From contig NZ_JACSCH020000005.1 in the NCBI RefSeq assembly GCF_014451325.2, positions 178,648-242,647 of the forward strand: a stretch of DNA of 64,000 bases. Direction: 5' to 3'. The DNA is from Streptomyces sp. CB02980. GTDB taxonomy: Bacteria > Actinomycetota > Actinomycetes > Streptomycetales > Streptomycetaceae. Positions 53,729 to 62,981 of this stretch are shown here, piece by piece. Both the position numbers and the translations under genes were made by a program. Position 1 is the first letter of the stretch. The number at the start of each line of letters is the position of its first letter. Below the pieces are notes generated by a model. That model was not told the origin of the DNA and did no database searches. It saw only the letters and a list, made by a program, of their open reading frames with translations.

Positions 53729-55309
53729 TCAGCCCTTGCGGATCTCCCAGAAGCGGAAGACCGTCGAGGCGTCGAGGGTCCATTCGAGGCCCGTGACGCC
53801 CTGGCGGGCGACGGCGTACTGCTTGCCCTGCCAGAGCGGCAGGAGGGGCAGCTGCTCGGCGACGAGGTCCTGGAGCTTGCCGTACTCGTCGGCGGTGGCG
53901 GCGCGGTCCGGGGCGGCGGCGGTCTTGGGGAGGAGGCTGCCGGTGATGGTGGCGTTCTCGTAGTGGTTGCCGAGGACGTTGCCCTCGCCGAAGAACGGGG
54001 TGGTGAAGTTGTCGGCGTCGGGGTAGTCGGGGACCCAGCCCTTGACGTAGACGCCGTACTTGCCGGCCGCGATGTCCTTCTCGTACTGGTCGTAGGCGAC
54101 GGACTTGACGTCGGCGTCGAAGAGGCCGCTGGCGTTGAGCTGCTCGGCGATGGCCTTGAGCTCCTGGTCGGTGGACGGGCCGTAGCGGCTGGGCGTGGAC
54201 CAGAGGGTGAGCTTCACCTTGGCGGTGATGCCGGCGGTGCGCAGGGCCTTCTTCGCCTTCGCCTCGTCGGGGACGCCGTAGGTGTCGTAGAAGGCGGTGT
54301 TGTGTCCGGCGATGCCGGCCGGGACGATCGAGTACAGCGGCGTGGCCGTCGACTTGTAGACGCCTTCGACGAGGGCCTCGCGGTCGACGAGGTGGGCGAT
54401 GGCCTGGCGGACGCCGAGCTTGCCGGCGACCGGGTCCTTCATGTTGAAGACGAGGTGCTGAACCTCGGCGCTGCTGCCCTGGACGACCTCGATGCCCTTG
54501 TCGTCCGTGGTGTCGGAGGTCTCCAGGGTCGCGATGTCCTCGGCGGAGAGACCTCGGTAGGCGACGTCGACGTCTCCGTCGGTGAGTCCCTTGGCGAGGG
54601 CGGAGCGGTCGCCGCCGTAGAGCTTGAGGGTGACGGCGTCGTTCTTGCGCTGTGCGGTGCCCTTGTAGCCGGGGTTGGCGGAGAAGGTGGCCTCGGTGGC
54701 GCTGAAGGAGTCCAGCTTGTACGGGCCGGAGCCGGTGGCCTTGCCGTCGGTGCGCAGGGCGTCGGCGGGGTACTCGCGGTGGTCGACGATGGAGCCGGCG
54801 CCGGAGGCGATCTTGCTGGGGAAGGTGGCGTCGGGGACCTTGAGGTGGAAGACGACGGTCTTCTCGTCCGGGGTCTCGATGCTCTTGATGGTGGCCAGCA
54901 GCGGCGCGGGGCCCGAGGGGTCGGCGATCTTGAGGGCGCGCTCGAACGAGAACTTGACGTCCTCCGAGGTGAGCTTGTTGCCGTTGGAGAAGGTGAGGCC
55001 GTCGCGCAGGGTGCAGCTGTACACGGTGCTGCCGGTGGTGAAGCCGCACTTGTCGGCGGCCTCGGGCTCGGGCTCGGAGCCGCCCTTGGGGAAGGCCAGC
55101 AGGGACTGGAAGACGTTGTTGAACAGCAGCCAGGAGCCGGGGTCGTAGCCGGCCGCCGGGTCGGTGGCGACGATCTCGTCGGACATGCCGACGCGTATGC
55201 CGTTGCCGGATTCGCCCGAGCCGCCCTGCTCGGTGCCGCAGCCGCTGAGGAGGGCGGCGGACAGACCGGCGGCGAGGGGGGCCGTCAGCCACTTGTTGTG
55301 CGTCTTCAC
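53729..55309 (-). CDS. ABC transporter substrate-binding lipoprotein (SBP_bac_5), copy 1
   Basis: A 526-residue exported lipoprotein. Signal peptide and lipobox near LLSGCGTEQ (Cys near residue 24), then an OppA-like bilobed fold: GFTTGSTVYSCTLRDGLTFS, NGNKLTSEDVKFSFERALKI, VRQAIAHLVDREALVEGVYK. Probably binds peptides or similar ligands. GTG 55309 has GAGG 8 bases upstream. It is a paralogue of the next gene upstream; no permease or ATPase gene is near. Confidence 0.88.
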   Translation of the reverse strand: MKTHNKWLTAPLAAGLSAALLSGCGTEQGGSGESGNGIRVGMSDEIVATDPAAGYDPGSWLLFNNVFQSLLAFPKGGSEPEPEAADKCGFTTGSTVYSCTLRDGLTFSNGNKLTSEDVKFSFERALKIADPSGPAPLLATIKSIETPDEKTVVFHLKVPDATFPSKIASGAGSIVDHREYPADALRTDGKATGSGPYKLDSFSATEATFSANPGYKGTAQRKNDAVTLKLYGGDRSALAKGLTDGDVDVAYRGLSAEDIATLETSDTTDDKGIEVVQGSSAEVQHLVFNMKDPVAGKLGVRQAIAHLVDREALVEGVYKSTATPLYSIVPAGIAGHNTAFYDTYGVPDEAKAKKALRTAGITAKVKLTLWSTPSRYGPSTDQELKAIAEQLNASGLFDADVKSVAYDQYEKDIAAGKYGVYVKGWVPDYPDADNFTTPFFGEGNVLGNHYENATITGSLLPKTAAAPDRAATADEYGKLQDLVAEQLPLLPLWQGKQYAVARQGVTGLEWTLDASTVFRFWEIRKG

Positions 55310-55386
55310 AGAACGTGCCTCGTGATCTCTTGTCAGGCCGGCCGCGCGCTGGTGCGCGGCCGGTGTAACCGATCCAGTCGACGGGG

Positions 55387-56976
55387 TTATGCGGTACCGC
55401 GGCCCAGTTCCCAGAGCAGGAGGTCGGAGGACGTGTTGAGGGCGTACTCGACTCCGTTGAGGTCGTCGCGCGCGGCGACGTACTGCTTGCCCTGCCACAG
55501 CGGCAGGACGGGTACGTCCTCGGCGACGATCTTCTGGATCTGGTTGAAGACGGGGCTCGCGGCGGTGCGGTCGGCCTGGCGGCGCGAGCGCGGGATGAGC
55601 TGGTCGCGGACGACCTTGTTCACGTACGGGGTGTTGAGGAAGTTGTCGCTGTCGAGGAACGGCGCGATGTAGTTGTCCGGGTCCGGGTAGTCCGGGAACC
55701 AGCCGAGTCCGTAGACCGCGTAGTCGCCGCGCTTCTGGGCGGTGCGGAACGTCGACCACTCGGCGCCCTGGACGGTGACGTCGAAGAGCTCGCTGGAGAC
55801 GAGCTGCTTCTTGAGCGCCTCGAACTCCTGGGCGGTCTCGGCGCCGTAGTGGTCGGTGGTGTAGTTCAGCGTCAGCTTGACCGGGGTCTTGACGCCGGCG
55901 TCCTTGAGGAGCTTGGCGGCGCGGGCCTGGTCGGGCTCGCCGTACGTGTCGAAGAAGGGGGTGGTGTGGCCGGTGATGCTGGAGGGGATCAGCGAGTAGA
56001 GCGGCTCGGCGGTGGTGCCGTAGACCCGGTTGACCAGGTCGCCGCGGTCGACGACGGCCGCCATGGCCTGGCGGACGGCCTTCTCCTGGACGGCGGGGGC
56101 CTTGGTGTTGAAGCCGAGGTAGCGGATCTCCAGACCGGGGACCTCGATGACCTCGATGCCGTCCTTGGGCGTCTCGGTGAGGTCCTTGATCTGCTGCCGG
56201 GACAGGGAGCGGGCCATCATGTCGATGTCGTCGCTCTCCAGGGCCCGGCCCATGGTGCTCGCGTCGGCGTAGGGGCGCAGCTCGACCTTCTCGTTGCGCA
56301 GGGTGATGTCGCCCTTGTAGGCCGGGTTCTTGGTGAAGACGAAGCGGGTGGCCTTGTCGCCCTCGCGCTCGACCTTCATGGTGTACGGGCCCGAGCCGTC
56401 GACGTCGAAGCCCTCGCGGAGCTTTCCGGTCTCGTACTTGTCCTTGCTGAGGATGCCGGCGACCGGGGTGGAGAGCTTGTACGGGAAGGTGGCGTCGGGG
56501 GTCTTCAGGTGGAAGACGACCTCGTCGGCGCCCTTGGTCTCGACGGTGTCGATGTTCGAGAGGAGGGCAGCGGTGCCGTTGTCCGACTTGATCTTCAGCA
56601 CGCGCTCGATGGAGAACTTGACGTCCTCGGCGGTGATCGGGGTGCCGTCGGCGAAGGTGAGGCCGGCGCGCAGCTTGCAGCGGTAGCTCTCGCTGGCCTT
56701 GTCGGAGAATCCGCAGTTCTGGGCGGCCTCGGGGACGGGCTCGCCGCTGTCGCGGGGCACGTGCATCAGGGTCTGCACGGTCTGCCGCAGGATGTTCCAC
56801 GCACCGGTGTCGTAGGCGAAGGCCGGGTCGAGCGGCGCGGGGGCGTCCGCGGTGGCGATGAACTGGTCCGTGGTGCCGACGACGATCGCTCCGCCTTCCT
56901 CCGCTCCGCCGCAGGCGGCGAGCAGGGGGGCGAGCAGTCCGGCCACGGCCGGCAGCACCAGGGTCTTGCGGTTCAT
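55387..56976 (-). CDS. ABC transporter substrate-binding lipoprotein (SBP_bac_5), copy 2
   Basis: A 529-residue paralogue of the downstream gene with the same layout: lipobox LLAACGG (Cys near residue 22), CGFSDKASESYRCKLRAGLT, DGTPITAEDVKFSIERVLKI, VRQAMAAVVDRGDLVNRVYG and VLPLWQGKQYVAARDDLNGV. Spaced Cys pairs conserved in both copies suggest a disulfide. ATG 56976 has GGAGA upstream; the frame extends 18 bases to 56994. It precedes copy 1 by 77 bases, same strand. No cognate transporter subunits are present. Confidence 0.88.
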   Translation of the reverse strand: MNRKTLVLPAVAGLLAPLLAACGGAEEGGAIVVGTTDQFIATADAPAPLDPAFAYDTGAWNILRQTVQTLMHVPRDSGEPVPEAAQNCGFSDKASESYRCKLRAGLTFADGTPITAEDVKFSIERVLKIKSDNGTAALLSNIDTVETKGADEVVFHLKTPDATFPYKLSTPVAGILSKDKYETGKLREGFDVDGSGPYTMKVEREGDKATRFVFTKNPAYKGDITLRNEKVELRPYADASTMGRALESDDIDMMARSLSRQQIKDLTETPKDGIEVIEVPGLEIRYLGFNTKAPAVQEKAVRQAMAAVVDRGDLVNRVYGTTAEPLYSLIPSSITGHTTPFFDTYGEPDQARAAKLLKDAGVKTPVKLTLNYTTDHYGAETAQEFEALKKQLVSSELFDVTVQGAEWSTFRTAQKRGDYAVYGLGWFPDYPDPDNYIAPFLDSDNFLNTPYVNKVVRDQLIPRSRRQADRTAASPVFNQIQKIVAEDVPVLPLWQGKQYVAARDDLNGVEYALNTSSDLLLWELGRGTA

Positions 56977-57342
56977 CAGGGACGATCTCCTCATCCGGCA
57001 CTGGGATACAGCGGTCAGTGGAACTCCGCCGCCGGCCGCCCGGTCTGGGCGGGAGCGATCGGGCCGGGTGTTGCGATCGGTCCTGTGTTCACGGCGACTT
57101 GGGTGTGCGCCGGTGCACGCGGGTTATGCGGCGAAGTACTCGCGAAAGATTAGTGGGCGGCGTCGCTATTGCCTGACCACGGGCGGCCCTGGGGGTAATC
57201 GCACAGTGATCATGAATACGGGGGCCTCGATAGTCATGCGTCGGATGATGCGGACGGTGGCGATCTAATCGGGACACAGGGGGCGCCGAAACGCACCCAA
57301 ACCAGACAGGGAACGCACGAAGGCCACCCACCGTCCGGCACT

Positions 57343-57364
57343 CTGCGTGACCAAGGTCACGCAG
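57343..57364. promoter_or_regulatory. Inverted repeat with Crp-like site
   Basis: CTGCGTGACC and GGTCACGCAG form a perfect 10-bp inverted repeat with a 2-base centre. Its core GTGACCAAGGTCAC fits GTG-N6-GNCAC, as does the site before the betaine operon. It lies about 370 bases upstream of binding-protein copy 2. As a hairpin followed by GGGGCCTTTT it could alternatively act as a terminator on the plus strand. Confidence 0.4.
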
Positions 57365-57406
57365 GGGCCTTTTCGGCGAATGGCCTGATCGTTTTCCCCG
57401 GGCGTT

Positions 57407-57449
57407 CCCCGGGGTGCACCGCGGGTGTCCCTGCGGTGCACCCCCGGGG
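57407..57449 (-). terminator. Terminator of the HAD hydrolase gene
   Basis: A 16-bp stem (CCCCGGGGTGCACCGC, 57407-57422, with 57433-57449, one bulged C) and a 10-base loop, 50 bases past the HAD stop on the minus strand. Confidence 0.75.
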
Positions 57450-57498
57450 CGCCTCCCGGGCGAAATCGCATTCCGCCCGGGGCAAGCTCAGATAAAGC

Positions 57499-58197
57499 TC
57501 AGATTCCGGTGATCAATGTACGGAGGAAGGGCACGTCGACCTCTTCGAGGGAGCGCACGACGACCCGGCCCGGGGAGGGCGCGATCGGGGCGACCGAGGG
57601 CACCGCGACGACCCGGCAGCCGGCCGCCTCGGCGGCCGCCACACCGGTCGCGGTGTCCTCGATGACGGCACAGAGGACGGGGTCGGCCCCGACTCCCTGG
57701 GCGGCCGTCAGGTACGGCTCCGGGTGCGGCTTGGTCCGTACGACCTCGTCGCCCGCGACGGTGAGCGCGAAGCGGTCGCGGCCGAGCGAGTGGAGCACCT
57801 TGTCGATGATCCGCCGGTGCGAGGCGGAGACGAGTGCGGTCGGGATGGAGTGCCGGGCCAGCTCCGCGAGGAGCCGCTCGGCGCCGGGCATGAGGGGCAC
57901 ACCGCGCTCGATGCGCTGCTCGAACTTCTCGTTGAGCAGGACGGTCAGCTCGGCGAGGGTGATGTCGGCGCCGGTGGACTCGATGAGGTAGCCCGCGCTG
58001 CGCGTCATCGGGCCGCCGACGACGATCTCCCGCCAGGCCTCGTCCAGCCGGTGCCCGAGGTCGGCGAAGACCTCGACCTCCGCGTCCCACCAGAAGCCCT
58101 CCGTGTCGACGAGGGTCCCGTCCATGTCGAGGAAGACCGCCTGCAGGGCGGAGCTTCCGTTGGTGCGGATCAGGGACGCGGGGACCGTACTGGTCAT
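57499..58197 (-). CDS. HAD-superfamily hydrolase (beta-phosphoglucomutase-like)
   Basis: A 232-residue subfamily IA phosphatase: FLDMDGTLVDTE (nucleophile Asp near residue 23), the four-helix cap, TALVSASHR, RTKPHPEPYLTAAQGVGADP and EDTATGVAAAEAAGCRVVAV. Acts on small phosphorylated metabolites. ATG 58197 has GGAGGTG upstream. It follows metH by 140 bases on the same strand, behind a terminator. Confidence 0.87.
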   Translation of the reverse strand: MTSTVPASLIRTNGSSALQAVFLDMDGTLVDTEGFWWDAEVEVFADLGHRLDEAWREIVVGGPMTRSAGYLIESTGADITLAELTVLLNEKFEQRIERGVPLMPGAERLLAELARHSIPTALVSASHRRIIDKVLHSLGRDRFALTVAGDEVVRTKPHPEPYLTAAQGVGADPVLCAVIEDTATGVAAAEAAGCRVVAVPSVAPIAPSPGRVVVRSLEEVDVPFLRTLITGI

Positions 58198-58225
58198 CCG
58201 GCACACCTCCATGGAGGGACGAGAA

Positions 58226-58264
58226 GGCCGGCCCCCCTCCCCGGTACGGGGAGGAAGACCGGCC
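58226..58264 (-). terminator. Terminator of metH
   Basis: GGCCGG/CCGGCC outer arms (58226-58231 with 58259-58264) and inner CTCCCC/GGGGAG (58237-58242 with 58248-58253), about 75 bases past the metH stop. No T-tract. Confidence 0.65.
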
Positions 58265-58337
58265 TGCACTGGACCGATAAGTGTACGTCCGGATCACCGA
58301 AAGGGCTCGGATTTACCCCGGGGGTCGTCCCGCCCGG

Positions 58338-61300
58338 TCACCGAGCGTTGAAGTACTTCGCCTCGGGGTGATGGATCACGATGGCGTCGGTGGACTGCTC
58401 GGGGTGGAGCTGGAACTCCTCGGAGAGGTGGACGCCGATCCGCTCCGGACGCAGCAGCTCCGCGATCTTCGCGCGGTCCTCCAGGTCGGGGCAGGCGCCG
58501 TAGCCCAGGGAGAAGCGCGCGCCGCGGTACTTGAGGTCGAACATGTCCTCGACCGCGTCCGGGTCCTCGCCACCGAAGCCGAGCTCGGCGCGGACCCGGG
58601 CGTGCCAGTACTCGGCCATGGCCTCGGCGAGCTGGACGGAGAGGCCGTGCAGCTCCAGGTACTCGCGGTAGGAGTCGGACTCGAACAGCTTGGCCGTGGC
58701 CTCGCCGATCTTCGAGCCGACGGTGACGACCTGGAGGCCGACCACGTCGGTCTCGCCGGACTCCTCCGGACGGAAGAAGTCCGCGAGGCAGAGGCGGCGG
58801 CCGCGGCGCTGGCGCGGGAAGGTGAAGCGGGTCCGCTCGTTGCCGTCCTCGTCGAGGATGATCAGGTCCTCGCCCTTGGAGACGCAGGGGAAGTAGCCGT
58901 AGACGACGGCCGCCTCGAGCAGGTTCTCGGTGTGCAGCCTGTCGAGCAGGCCGCGCAGCCGCGGCCGGCCCTCGCTCTCGACGAGCTCCTCGTACGTGGC
59001 GCCGCCGACGCGGGCCTGCTTGAGGCCCCACTGGCCCTTGAAGAGGGCGCCCTCGTCGAGCCAGGAGGCGTAGTCCTTGAGCGGGATGCCCTTGACGACG
59101 CGGGTGCCCCAGAACGGCGGGGTGGGGACGGGGTTGTCGACGGCGACGTCGGAACGGCCGCCCGGCTCGTCCGCCTCCTCCACCTGGAGGACCGGAGTGT
59201 TCCGCTTGGGGACGCGCCGCTGCTTGAGCTCGGGGAGCTTGGCGCCGGGGACGCCGCGCTTGACGGCGACGAGGGCGTCCATGAGGCGCAGGCCCTCGAA
59301 GGCGTCGCGGGCGTAGCGGACCTCGCCCTGGTAGATCTCGTGGAGGTCCTGTTCGACGTAGGCCCTGGTGAGGGCGGCGCCGCCGAGGATCACGGGGTAC
59401 TTGGCGGCCAGCTCGCGCTGGTTCAGCTCCTGGAGGTTCTCCTTCATGATCACGGTGGACTTCACGAGGAGGCCGGACATGCCGATGACGTCCGCCCGGT
59501 GCTCCTCGGCGGCTTCCAGGATCGCGGAGACGGGCTGCTTGATGCCGATGTTGACGACGTTGTAGCCGTTGTTGGAGAGGATGATGTCGACGAGGTTCTT
59601 GCCGATGTCGTGGACGTCGCCGCGGACGGTGGCGAGGACGATGGTGCCCTTGCCGTCGGCGTCCGTCTTCTCCATGTGGGGTTCGAGGTAGGCCACCGCG
59701 GTCTTCATGACCTCGGCGGACTGGAGCACGAACGGCAGCTGCATCTGGCCCGAGCCGAACAGCTCGCCGACCGTCTTCATGCCGTCGAGCAGGATCTCGT
59801 TGACGATCTCCAGCGCCGGGCGGGAGCCCAGGGCCTCGTCGAGGTCGGCCTCCAGGCCGTTCTTCTCGCCGTCGATGATCCGCCGCTTGAGGCGCTCTTC
59901 GAGGGGCAGGGCGAGGAGTTCCTCGGTCTTGCCGGCCTTCATCGACTTGGTGTTGACCCCCTCGAAGAGGGCCATCAGCTTCTGCAGCGGGTCGTAGCCC
60001 TCGGCGCGCCGGTCGTAGATCAGGTCGAGCGCGGTGGTGACCTGCTCGTCGTCGAAGCGGGCGATCGGCAGGATCTTCGAGGCGTGGACGATCGCCGAGT
60101 CGAGGCCGGCCTTGACGCACTCGTCGAGGAAGACGGAGTTGAGGAGGATGCGCGCGGCCGGGTTCAGGCCGAAGGAGATGTTGGACAGGCCCAGGGTGGT
60201 CTGGACGTCCGGGTGGAGCCGCTTCAGCTCGCGGATCGCCTCGATCGTGGCGATGCCGTCCTTGCGCGACTCCTCCTGACCGGTACAGATGGTGAAGGTC
60301 AGGGTGTCGATGAGGATGTCGGACTCGTGGATGCCCCAGTTGCCGGTGAGGTCCTCGATGAGCCGCTCGGCGATGGCGACCTTGTGCTCGGGGGTACGGG
60401 CCTGGCCCTCCTCGTCGATGGTGAGGGCGATGAGCGCGGCGCCGTGCTCCTGGGCCAGCCGGGTGACCTTGGCGAAGCGGGACTCGGGGCCGTCGCCGTC
60501 CTCGTAGTTGACGGAGTTGATGACGGCCCGGCCGCCGAGCTTCTCCAGACCGGCCTGCAGGACGTCCACCTCGGTGGAGTCGAGGACGATCGGCAGGGTG
60601 GAGGCGGTGGCGAAGCGGCCGGCGAGCTCCTGCATGTCGGCGACGCCGTCGCGGCCCACGTAGTCGACGCAGAGGTCGAGCATGTGCGCGCCCTCGCGGA
60701 TCTGGTCGCGGGCCATCTCGACGCAGTCGTCCCAGCGGGCCTCCAGCATGGCCTCGCGGAACTTCTTCGAGCCGTTGGCGTTGGTGCGCTCGCCGATCGC
60801 CATGTACGCGGTGTCCTGGCGGAACGGCACGGTCTGGTAGAGCGAGGCGGCGCCGGGCTCGGGGTGCGGCTCGCGCACGGAGGGGGTGAGGCCCCGGACG
60901 CGCTCGACGACCTGGCGCAGGTGCTCGGGGGTCGTACCGCAGCAGCCGCCGATCAGGGAGAGGCCGTACTCGCGGACGAAGGTCTCCTGGGCGTCGGCGA
61001 GCTCGGCGGGGCTGAGCGGGTAGTGGGCGCCGTCGGAGGTGAGGACGGGCAGGCCGGCGTTGGGCATGCAGGAGAGCGGGATGCGCGAGTGGCGGGCGAG
61101 GTAGCGGAGGTGCTCGCTCATCTCGGCGGGGCCGGTGGCGCAGTTCAGACCGATCATGTCGATGCCGAGCGGCTCCAGGGCGGTCAGCGCCGCACCGATC
61201 TCGGAGCCGAGGAGCATGGTGCCGGTGGTCTCGACGGTGACGGAGACGATGAGCGGCACGTCGACGCCGAGGACGTCGAGGGCGCGGCGGGCGCCGATGA

Positions 61301-61850
61301 CGGAGGCCTTGGTCTGGAGCAGGTCCTGGGTGGTCTCGACGAGCAGGGCGTCGGCGCCGCCGGCGAGGAGGCCCTCGGCGTTCTGCTGGTAGGCGTCACG
61401 CAGCAGGGTGTACGGGGCGTGGCCGAGGGTCGGCAGCTTGGTTCCGGGGCCGATGGAGCCGAGGACCCAGCGCTGGAGTCCGGTGGAGGCGGTGAACTCG
61501 TCGGCGACCTCGCGGGCGATGCGGGCACCGGCCTCGGAGAGTTCGTGGACGCGCTCGGGGATGTCGTACTCGCCCAGGGCGGCGTGGTTGGCACCGAAGG
61601 TGTTGGTCTCGACGCAGTCGACGCCGGCGGCGAAGTACTCCTGGTGGACCGAACGGACGATGTCGGGCCTGGTGATGTTCAGGATCTCGTTGCAGCCTTC
61701 GAGGTTCTGGAAGTCCTCGAGGGTGGGGTCCTGTGCCTGGAGCATGGTGCCCATGGCGCCGTCGGCGACGACGACTCGGCCGGCGAGTGCCTCGCGGAGG
61801 GCTGCGGCGCGGTTCCGGCTGTCTGCGGAAGGGGTCGGCAACGAGGCCAT
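58338..61850 (-). CDS. metH: Cobalamin-dependent methionine synthase MetH
   Basis: A 1170-residue enzyme with four domains: homocysteine-binding barrel (GAMGTMLQAQDPTLEDF, zinc ligands in GLNCATG and GGCCGTTPEH), pterin domain (IGERTNANGSKKFREAMLEA), B12 domain (GDVHDIGKNLVDIILSNNGY, the cobalt-liganding His), and the activation domain (FSLGYGACPDLED). Transfers methyl from methyl-tetrahydrofolate to homocysteine. ATG 61850 has AGGGAG upstream. No B12 riboswitch was recognised in the 244-base leader. Confidence 0.97.
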   Translation of the reverse strand: MASLPTPSADSRNRAAALREALAGRVVVADGAMGTMLQAQDPTLEDFQNLEGCNEILNITRPDIVRSVHQEYFAAGVDCVETNTFGANHAALGEYDIPERVHELSEAGARIAREVADEFTASTGLQRWVLGSIGPGTKLPTLGHAPYTLLRDAYQQNAEGLLAGGADALLVETTQDLLQTKASVIGARRALDVLGVDVPLIVSVTVETTGTMLLGSEIGAALTALEPLGIDMIGLNCATGPAEMSEHLRYLARHSRIPLSCMPNAGLPVLTSDGAHYPLSPAELADAQETFVREYGLSLIGGCCGTTPEHLRQVVERVRGLTPSVREPHPEPGAASLYQTVPFRQDTAYMAIGERTNANGSKKFREAMLEARWDDCVEMARDQIREGAHMLDLCVDYVGRDGVADMQELAGRFATASTLPIVLDSTEVDVLQAGLEKLGGRAVINSVNYEDGDGPESRFAKVTRLAQEHGAALIALTIDEEGQARTPEHKVAIAERLIEDLTGNWGIHESDILIDTLTFTICTGQEESRKDGIATIEAIRELKRLHPDVQTTLGLSNISFGLNPAARILLNSVFLDECVKAGLDSAIVHASKILPIARFDDEQVTTALDLIYDRRAEGYDPLQKLMALFEGVNTKSMKAGKTEELLALPLEERLKRRIIDGEKNGLEADLDEALGSRPALEIVNEILLDGMKTVGELFGSGQMQLPFVLQSAEVMKTAVAYLEPHMEKTDADGKGTIVLATVRGDVHDIGKNLVDIILSNNGYNVVNIGIKQPVSAILEAAEEHRADVIGMSGLLVKSTVIMKENLQELNQRELAAKYPVILGGAALTRAYVEQDLHEIYQGEVRYARDAFEGLRLMDALVAVKRGVPGAKLPELKQRRVPKRNTPVLQVEEADEPGGRSDVAVDNPVPTPPFWGTRVVKGIPLKDYASWLDEGALFKGQWGLKQARVGGATYEELVESEGRPRLRGLLDRLHTENLLEAAVVYGYFPCVSKGEDLIILDEDGNERTRFTFPRQRRGRRLCLADFFRPEESGETDVVGLQVVTVGSKIGEATAKLFESDSYREYLELHGLSVQLAEAMAEYWHARVRAELGFGGEDPDAVEDMFDLKYRGARFSLGYGACPDLEDRAKIAELLRPERIGVHLSEEFQLHPEQSTDAIVIHHPEAKYFNAR

Positions 61851-61885
61851 GGATGAGCTCCCTGGGATGCGACGGCTGTCGGCTT

Positions 61886-61907
61886 TGCACCTTCGGAGGA
61901 GGGTGCA
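61886..61907 (-). promoter_or_regulatory. Small hairpin in the metH leader
   Basis: TGCACC and GGTGCA with a 10-base spacer, 36 bases before the metH start. Too short to call a riboswitch; it may influence translation. Confidence 0.35.
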
Positions 61908-62049
61908 CGGGGCCAGCGTAACCGCGCTCCGGCCGGGGTGGACACGGCGTCTCGCGGGGCGGACGGCATCCTGTGTGCGGGGACTCCCGGTTCTGCCCGT
62001 TCTTGACTGACACTGTCATGTGTAACGCAAGGTCGGCATGGACCGATAG

Positions 62050-62068
62050 TGTTCAGCATTGTCGAACA
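62050..62068. promoter_or_regulatory. GylR operator upstream of gylR
   Basis: TGTTCAGCATTGTCGAACA (TGTTC/GAACA arms), 27 bases before gylR. GTTCRGCATTGYCGAMC recurs on the minus strand at 62998-62982 before glpF, with 14 of 17 identical bases. It overlaps a -10-like TAGTGT, as expected for autoregulation. Confidence 0.65.
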
Positions 62069-62094
62069 GGGTGAGAGGGAGAAGGGGTCGGGCG

Positions 62095-62859
62095 ATGGCG
62101 AAGAACATCCAGTCGCTTGAACGGGCGGCGGCCATGCTGCGACTGCTCGCGGGCGGCGAGCGCCGGCTGGGCCTGTCCGACATCGCGTCCTCGCTGGGAC
62201 TCGCCAAGGGCACCGCCCACGGCATCCTGCGCACGCTCCAGGCGGAGGGCTTCGTGGAGCAGGAGGCGACCTCGGGCCGCTATCAGCTCGGCGCGGAGCT
62301 GCTGCGGCTCGGCAACAGCTACCTCGACGTGCACGAGCTGCGCGCGCGGGCGCTGGTCTGGACGGACGACCTGGCGCGGTCCAGCGGCGAGAGCGTGCAC
62401 CTGGGGGTGCTGCACCAGAAGGGCGTCCTGATCGTCCACCACGTCTTCCGGCCCGACGACAGCCGTCAGGTCCTGGAGGTGGGGGCCATGCAGCCGCTGC
62501 ACTCCACCGCGCTGGGCAAGGTCCTGTCGGCGTACGACCCGGTGGCGCACAGCGAGGTCCTGGAGGTCGAGCGCGAGCCGTTCACGCCCCGCACGACCAC
62601 GGAGCTCGGGGAGTTCGAGTCGCTGCTCGACATGACGCGGGCCAAGGGCTGGGCGGCGGACGTGGAGGAGACCTGGGAGGGGGTCGCCTCGGTGGCGGCG
62701 CCGATCCACGACCGGCGGCGGATGCCGGTGGGCGCGGTGGCGGTGACGGGCGCCGTGGAGCGGCTGTGCCCGGCCGGGGAGCTGCGTCCCGAACTCGTCG
62801 CGGCGGTACGGGACTGCGCCCGCGCGGTCTCCCGGGATCTGGGAGCCGGTCGATTCTGA
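62095..62859 (+). CDS. gylR: IclR-family glycerol operon regulator GylR
   Basis: A 254-residue regulator: winged helix SLERAAAMLRLLAGGERRLG, then LSDIASSLGLAKGTAHGILR (residues about 5-60) and an IclR effector domain (LEVGAMQPLHSTALGKVL). In S. coelicolor GylR represses the glycerol operon and responds to glycerol-3-phosphate. ATG 62095 has GAGAAGGGG upstream. Divergent from metH; a terminator follows, so glpF-glpK has its own promoter. Confidence 0.93.
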   Translation: MAKNIQSLERAAAMLRLLAGGERRLGLSDIASSLGLAKGTAHGILRTLQAEGFVEQEATSGRYQLGAELLRLGNSYLDVHELRARALVWTDDLARSSGESVHLGVLHQKGVLIVHHVFRPDDSRQVLEVGAMQPLHSTALGKVLSAYDPVAHSEVLEVEREPFTPRTTTELGEFESLLDMTRAKGWAADVEETWEGVASVAAPIHDRRRMPVGAVAVTGAVERLCPAGELRPELVAAVRDCARAVSRDLGAGRF

Positions 62860-62892
62860 CCCTGCGCCACCGCACCCCCCGACCTGAGTGAA

Positions 62893-62927
62893 CCCGCCGG
62901 TAACGATCGCGTTATCGGCGGGTTTTT
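62893..62927 (+). terminator. Terminator of gylR
   Basis: CCCGCCG/CGGCGGG with inner TAACG/CGTTA, loop ATCG, followed by TTTTT. The clearest intrinsic terminator in the window, 33 bases past the gylR stop. Confidence 0.95.
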
Positions 62928-62981
62928 CGCTTCCCGGGGCCTTGACGTGCTGTTAACACGGGGGCAAAACTTCCGTTCATC

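Larger units (their letters stand above)
56977..57498. other. 522-base region without a confident gene
   Basis: Between the HAD gene and binding-protein copy 2. It holds a -10-like TAATCT on the minus strand (57152-57147, about 165 bases before copy 2), an inverted repeat with a Crp-like site (57343-57364), and a hairpin (57407-57449). The only short ORFs are unsupported. The AT content around 57140-57260 is higher than elsewhere. Confidence 0.6.

Noticed and set aside
57211..57267. An 18-codon ORF in the 522-base gap upstream of binding-protein copy 2.
   Set aside because: No ribosome site, no -10 element at leaderless distance, and no recognisable sequence. Too short to support.
61851..62094. 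Possible cobalamin or SAM/SAH riboswitch before metH.
   Set aside because: No B12-box, SAM or SAH core sequence seen; only one 6-bp hairpin near the start codon.
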